A DNA stretch of 64,000 nucleotides from Faecalitalea cylindroides ATCC 27803 (GTDB lineage: Bacteria > Bacillota_I > Bacilli_A > Erysipelotrichales > Erysipelotrichaceae). Each line of letters starts with the position of its first letter. Within the stretch, counting starts at the first letter, position 1. The notes under the pieces were generated by a model. That model searched no databases and was not told the DNA's origin. It saw only the letters and a program-made list of their open reading frames with translations. The translations under genes were made by a program, and so were the position numbers. This document shows, in pieces, positions 62,775-64,000 of this stretch. Location: NCBI RefSeq assembly GCF_000469305.1, contig NZ_KI270992.1, positions 48,905-112,904 of the forward strand. The letters run 5' to 3'.

Positions 62775-64000
62775 ATGTTAGTAATTAAGAATGGAAATGT
62801 ATTGGTAGAAGATACATTAAAAAAAGTTGATATCTTGATTGATGAAGGAAAAATCGTCAAGATTGCAGAGAATATTGAAGGAGACCATGAAACGATCGAT
62901 GCTTCAGGTCTTACAGTTCTTCCTGGTTTAGTGGATGTACATGTGCATCTAAGAGAACCTGGTCATGCGCAAAAGGAAACAATTAAAACAGGAACCAAGG
63001 CTGCTGCAGCCGGGGGATTTACAACGGTTTTATGTATGCCAAATGTAATTCCTTTTCCAGACAATGTTGAAGATGTAAAAAATTATTTAGAATTGATCCA
63101 TGATCAATCTGTTGTAAATACATATCCTTATGCCTGCATCACTAAAAAAGAAGCGGGTAAAGAAGTAGTGGATATGCATGCTTTAAAAGCGCTTGGGATT
63201 CACTGGTTTAGCGATGATGGCGTAGGTGTAGCCAATGATGAAATCATGAAAGAAGCCATGACAAAGGCAAATCAGGAAGATGTTATGATCGTCGCTCATA
63301 CAGAAGATATGAGCTATCGCAAACCGGGTGCCTGTGTTCATGAAAGTGAAATCACTAAGGCAAAAGGCTGGTTGGGAATTCCAAGTGCCTGCGAAAGTGC
63401 TCAATTGATTCGTGATCTTGAAATTGTTAAAGAATGCAAAAATGCTTATCATGCCTGCCATATTTCCGCAAAGGAAAGTGTAGAGGCGTTGAAGAAAGCT
63501 AAAAATGATGGATTAAATGTCAGCGGTGAAGTTACAGCACATCATTTATTGTTGGAAGATAAAGATGTTCAAGGACCTAATTGGAAGATGAATCCACCTC
63601 TACGTAGTCATGAAGATAGAATGTCTTTGATTGAGGGATTGGAAAATGGAAGTCTTGATATCATTGCCAATGATCATGCTCCTCATACTGCTCAGGAAAA
63701 GAATCAGCCAATGGATAAGGCACCTTTTGGTATCGTCTCATTGGAAACAAGCTTTGCACTTCTATATACAGAATTTGTAGTAAATCAAAAACGATGGAGC
63801 TTACAACAGTTAGTTAACTGGATGTCAAAAGCACCAGCTAAACGTTTTAAACTGGATGACATTGGAGAAATCAAAGAAGGCAATGATGCCGATATCATCT
63901 TGGTTGATATGAATCATGAATATACAATTGATGCTTCTAAATTTGAATCTATGGGGAAAAACACACCATTTGATGTTTGGAAATATTCCTCTAATTTATT
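62775..64000 (+). CDS. pyrC: Dihydroorotase, 5' part (3' end outside window)
   Basis: Open from ATG 62775 (AGGAGG upstream) to the window edge, at least 408 residues of about 425. The metal site is DVHVHLREPG with H56 and H58. Further motifs are MPNVIPFPDN, VAHTED, AYHACHIS and NDHAPHT, the class I dihydroorotase pattern. It closes carbamoyl-aspartate to dihydroorotate. It is co-transcribed with pyrB. Confidence 0.95.
   Translation, partial: MLVIKNGNVLVEDTLKKVDILIDEGKIVKIAENIEGDHETIDASGLTVLPGLVDVHVHLREPGHAQKETIKTGTKAAAAGGFTTVLCMPNVIPFPDNVEDVKNYLELIHDQSVVNTYPYACITKKEAGKEVVDMHALKALGIHWFSDDGVGVANDEIMKEAMTKANQEDVMIVAHTEDMSYRKPGACVHESEITKAKGWLGIPSACESAQLIRDLEIVKECKNAYHACHISAKESVEALKKAKNDGLNVSGEVTAHHLLLEDKDVQGPNWKMNPPLRSHEDRMSLIEGLENGSLDIIANDHAPHTAQEKNQPMDKAPFGIVSLETSFALLYTEFVVNQKRWSLQQLVNWMSKAPAKRFKLDDIGEIKEGNDADIILVDMNHEYTIDASKFESMGKNTPFDVWKYSSNL

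Noticed and set aside
1..64000. CRISPR arrays, insertion sequences, prophage or integration sites
   Set aside because: No regularly spaced repeats, transposase, integrase or tRNA-flanking direct repeats were seen; gene order is ordinary chromosomal.

Overview
This window is a gene-dense, AT-rich stretch of chromosome from a low-GC Gram-positive anaerobe. The evidence is Bacillus-like neighbourhoods (argS-rpoE, tilS-hpt-ftsH-hslO-dusB, tsaE-tsaB-rimI-tsaD), wall teichoic acid genes, AGGAGG-type ribosome binding sites, and a PerR-type regulator paired with rubrerythrin. The gene set fits an Erysipelotrichia-like Firmicute, but that is inference and no species is claimed. I see no phage, insertion sequence, CRISPR array or rRNA. 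There is one tRNA (Leu, anticodon CAG).

Layout. 1-1394: end of argS, then rpoE (delta). 1587-10439: teichoic acid block with tagG/tagH export ABC transporter, tagD, a 1112-aa double-domain glycerophosphotransferase, an acyltransferase and two more TagB/F-type transferases. 10623-16298: DUF1622 membrane protein, methyltransferase, stomatin-like protein, a 43-aa small membrane protein, a PurF homologue lacking the glutaminase nucleophile, a radical SAM/SPASM protein and a J-domain membrane protein. 16339-21816 (minus strand): five-gene unit LD-carboxypeptidase, recG, membrane-anchored unknown, Na/Ca exchanger-like protein, lysophospholipase. 21894-26028: cyclophilin, then a minus-strand unit ispD, shrunken IspD-like protein, CtpE-type P-ATPase.

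26140-28647 holds the most striking gene: a Tet(M)/EF-G-like GTPase fused to a complete NYN endonuclease domain of the YacP/Rae1 type. 28777-38789: DarA-type c-di-AMP receptor, perR, rubrerythrin, tilS, hpt, ftsH, hslO, dusB, purD and fhs. 38835-46692: tRNA-Leu, pentapeptide-like protein, AI-2E family permease, Cof phosphatase, thioredoxin, nitroreductase, GNAT, DeoR regulator divergent from glycerol dehydrogenase, and rarA. 46689-50142: t6A genes, rimI and a GNAT-gamma carbonic anhydrase fusion.

50233-61498: lipase-like protein and a beta-hydroxyacid dehydrogenase, followed by a peptide-degradation neighbourhood: M19 dipeptidase, PepF, MlrC-like M81 peptidase, PTS IIA and IIB without a IIC, Ntn asparaginase, short PepV-like dipeptidase, CutC and split ThrE exporter. 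61876-64000: pyrB and the start of pyrC behind a short leader with an intrinsic terminator.

Three architectural habits recur. Intrinsic terminators often overlap the stop codon. Several genes appear to be transcribed almost leaderless, with a -10 box 6-9 nt before the ATG. Multidomain fusions are common. All functional assignments come from reading motifs and remembered families; no database search was run.
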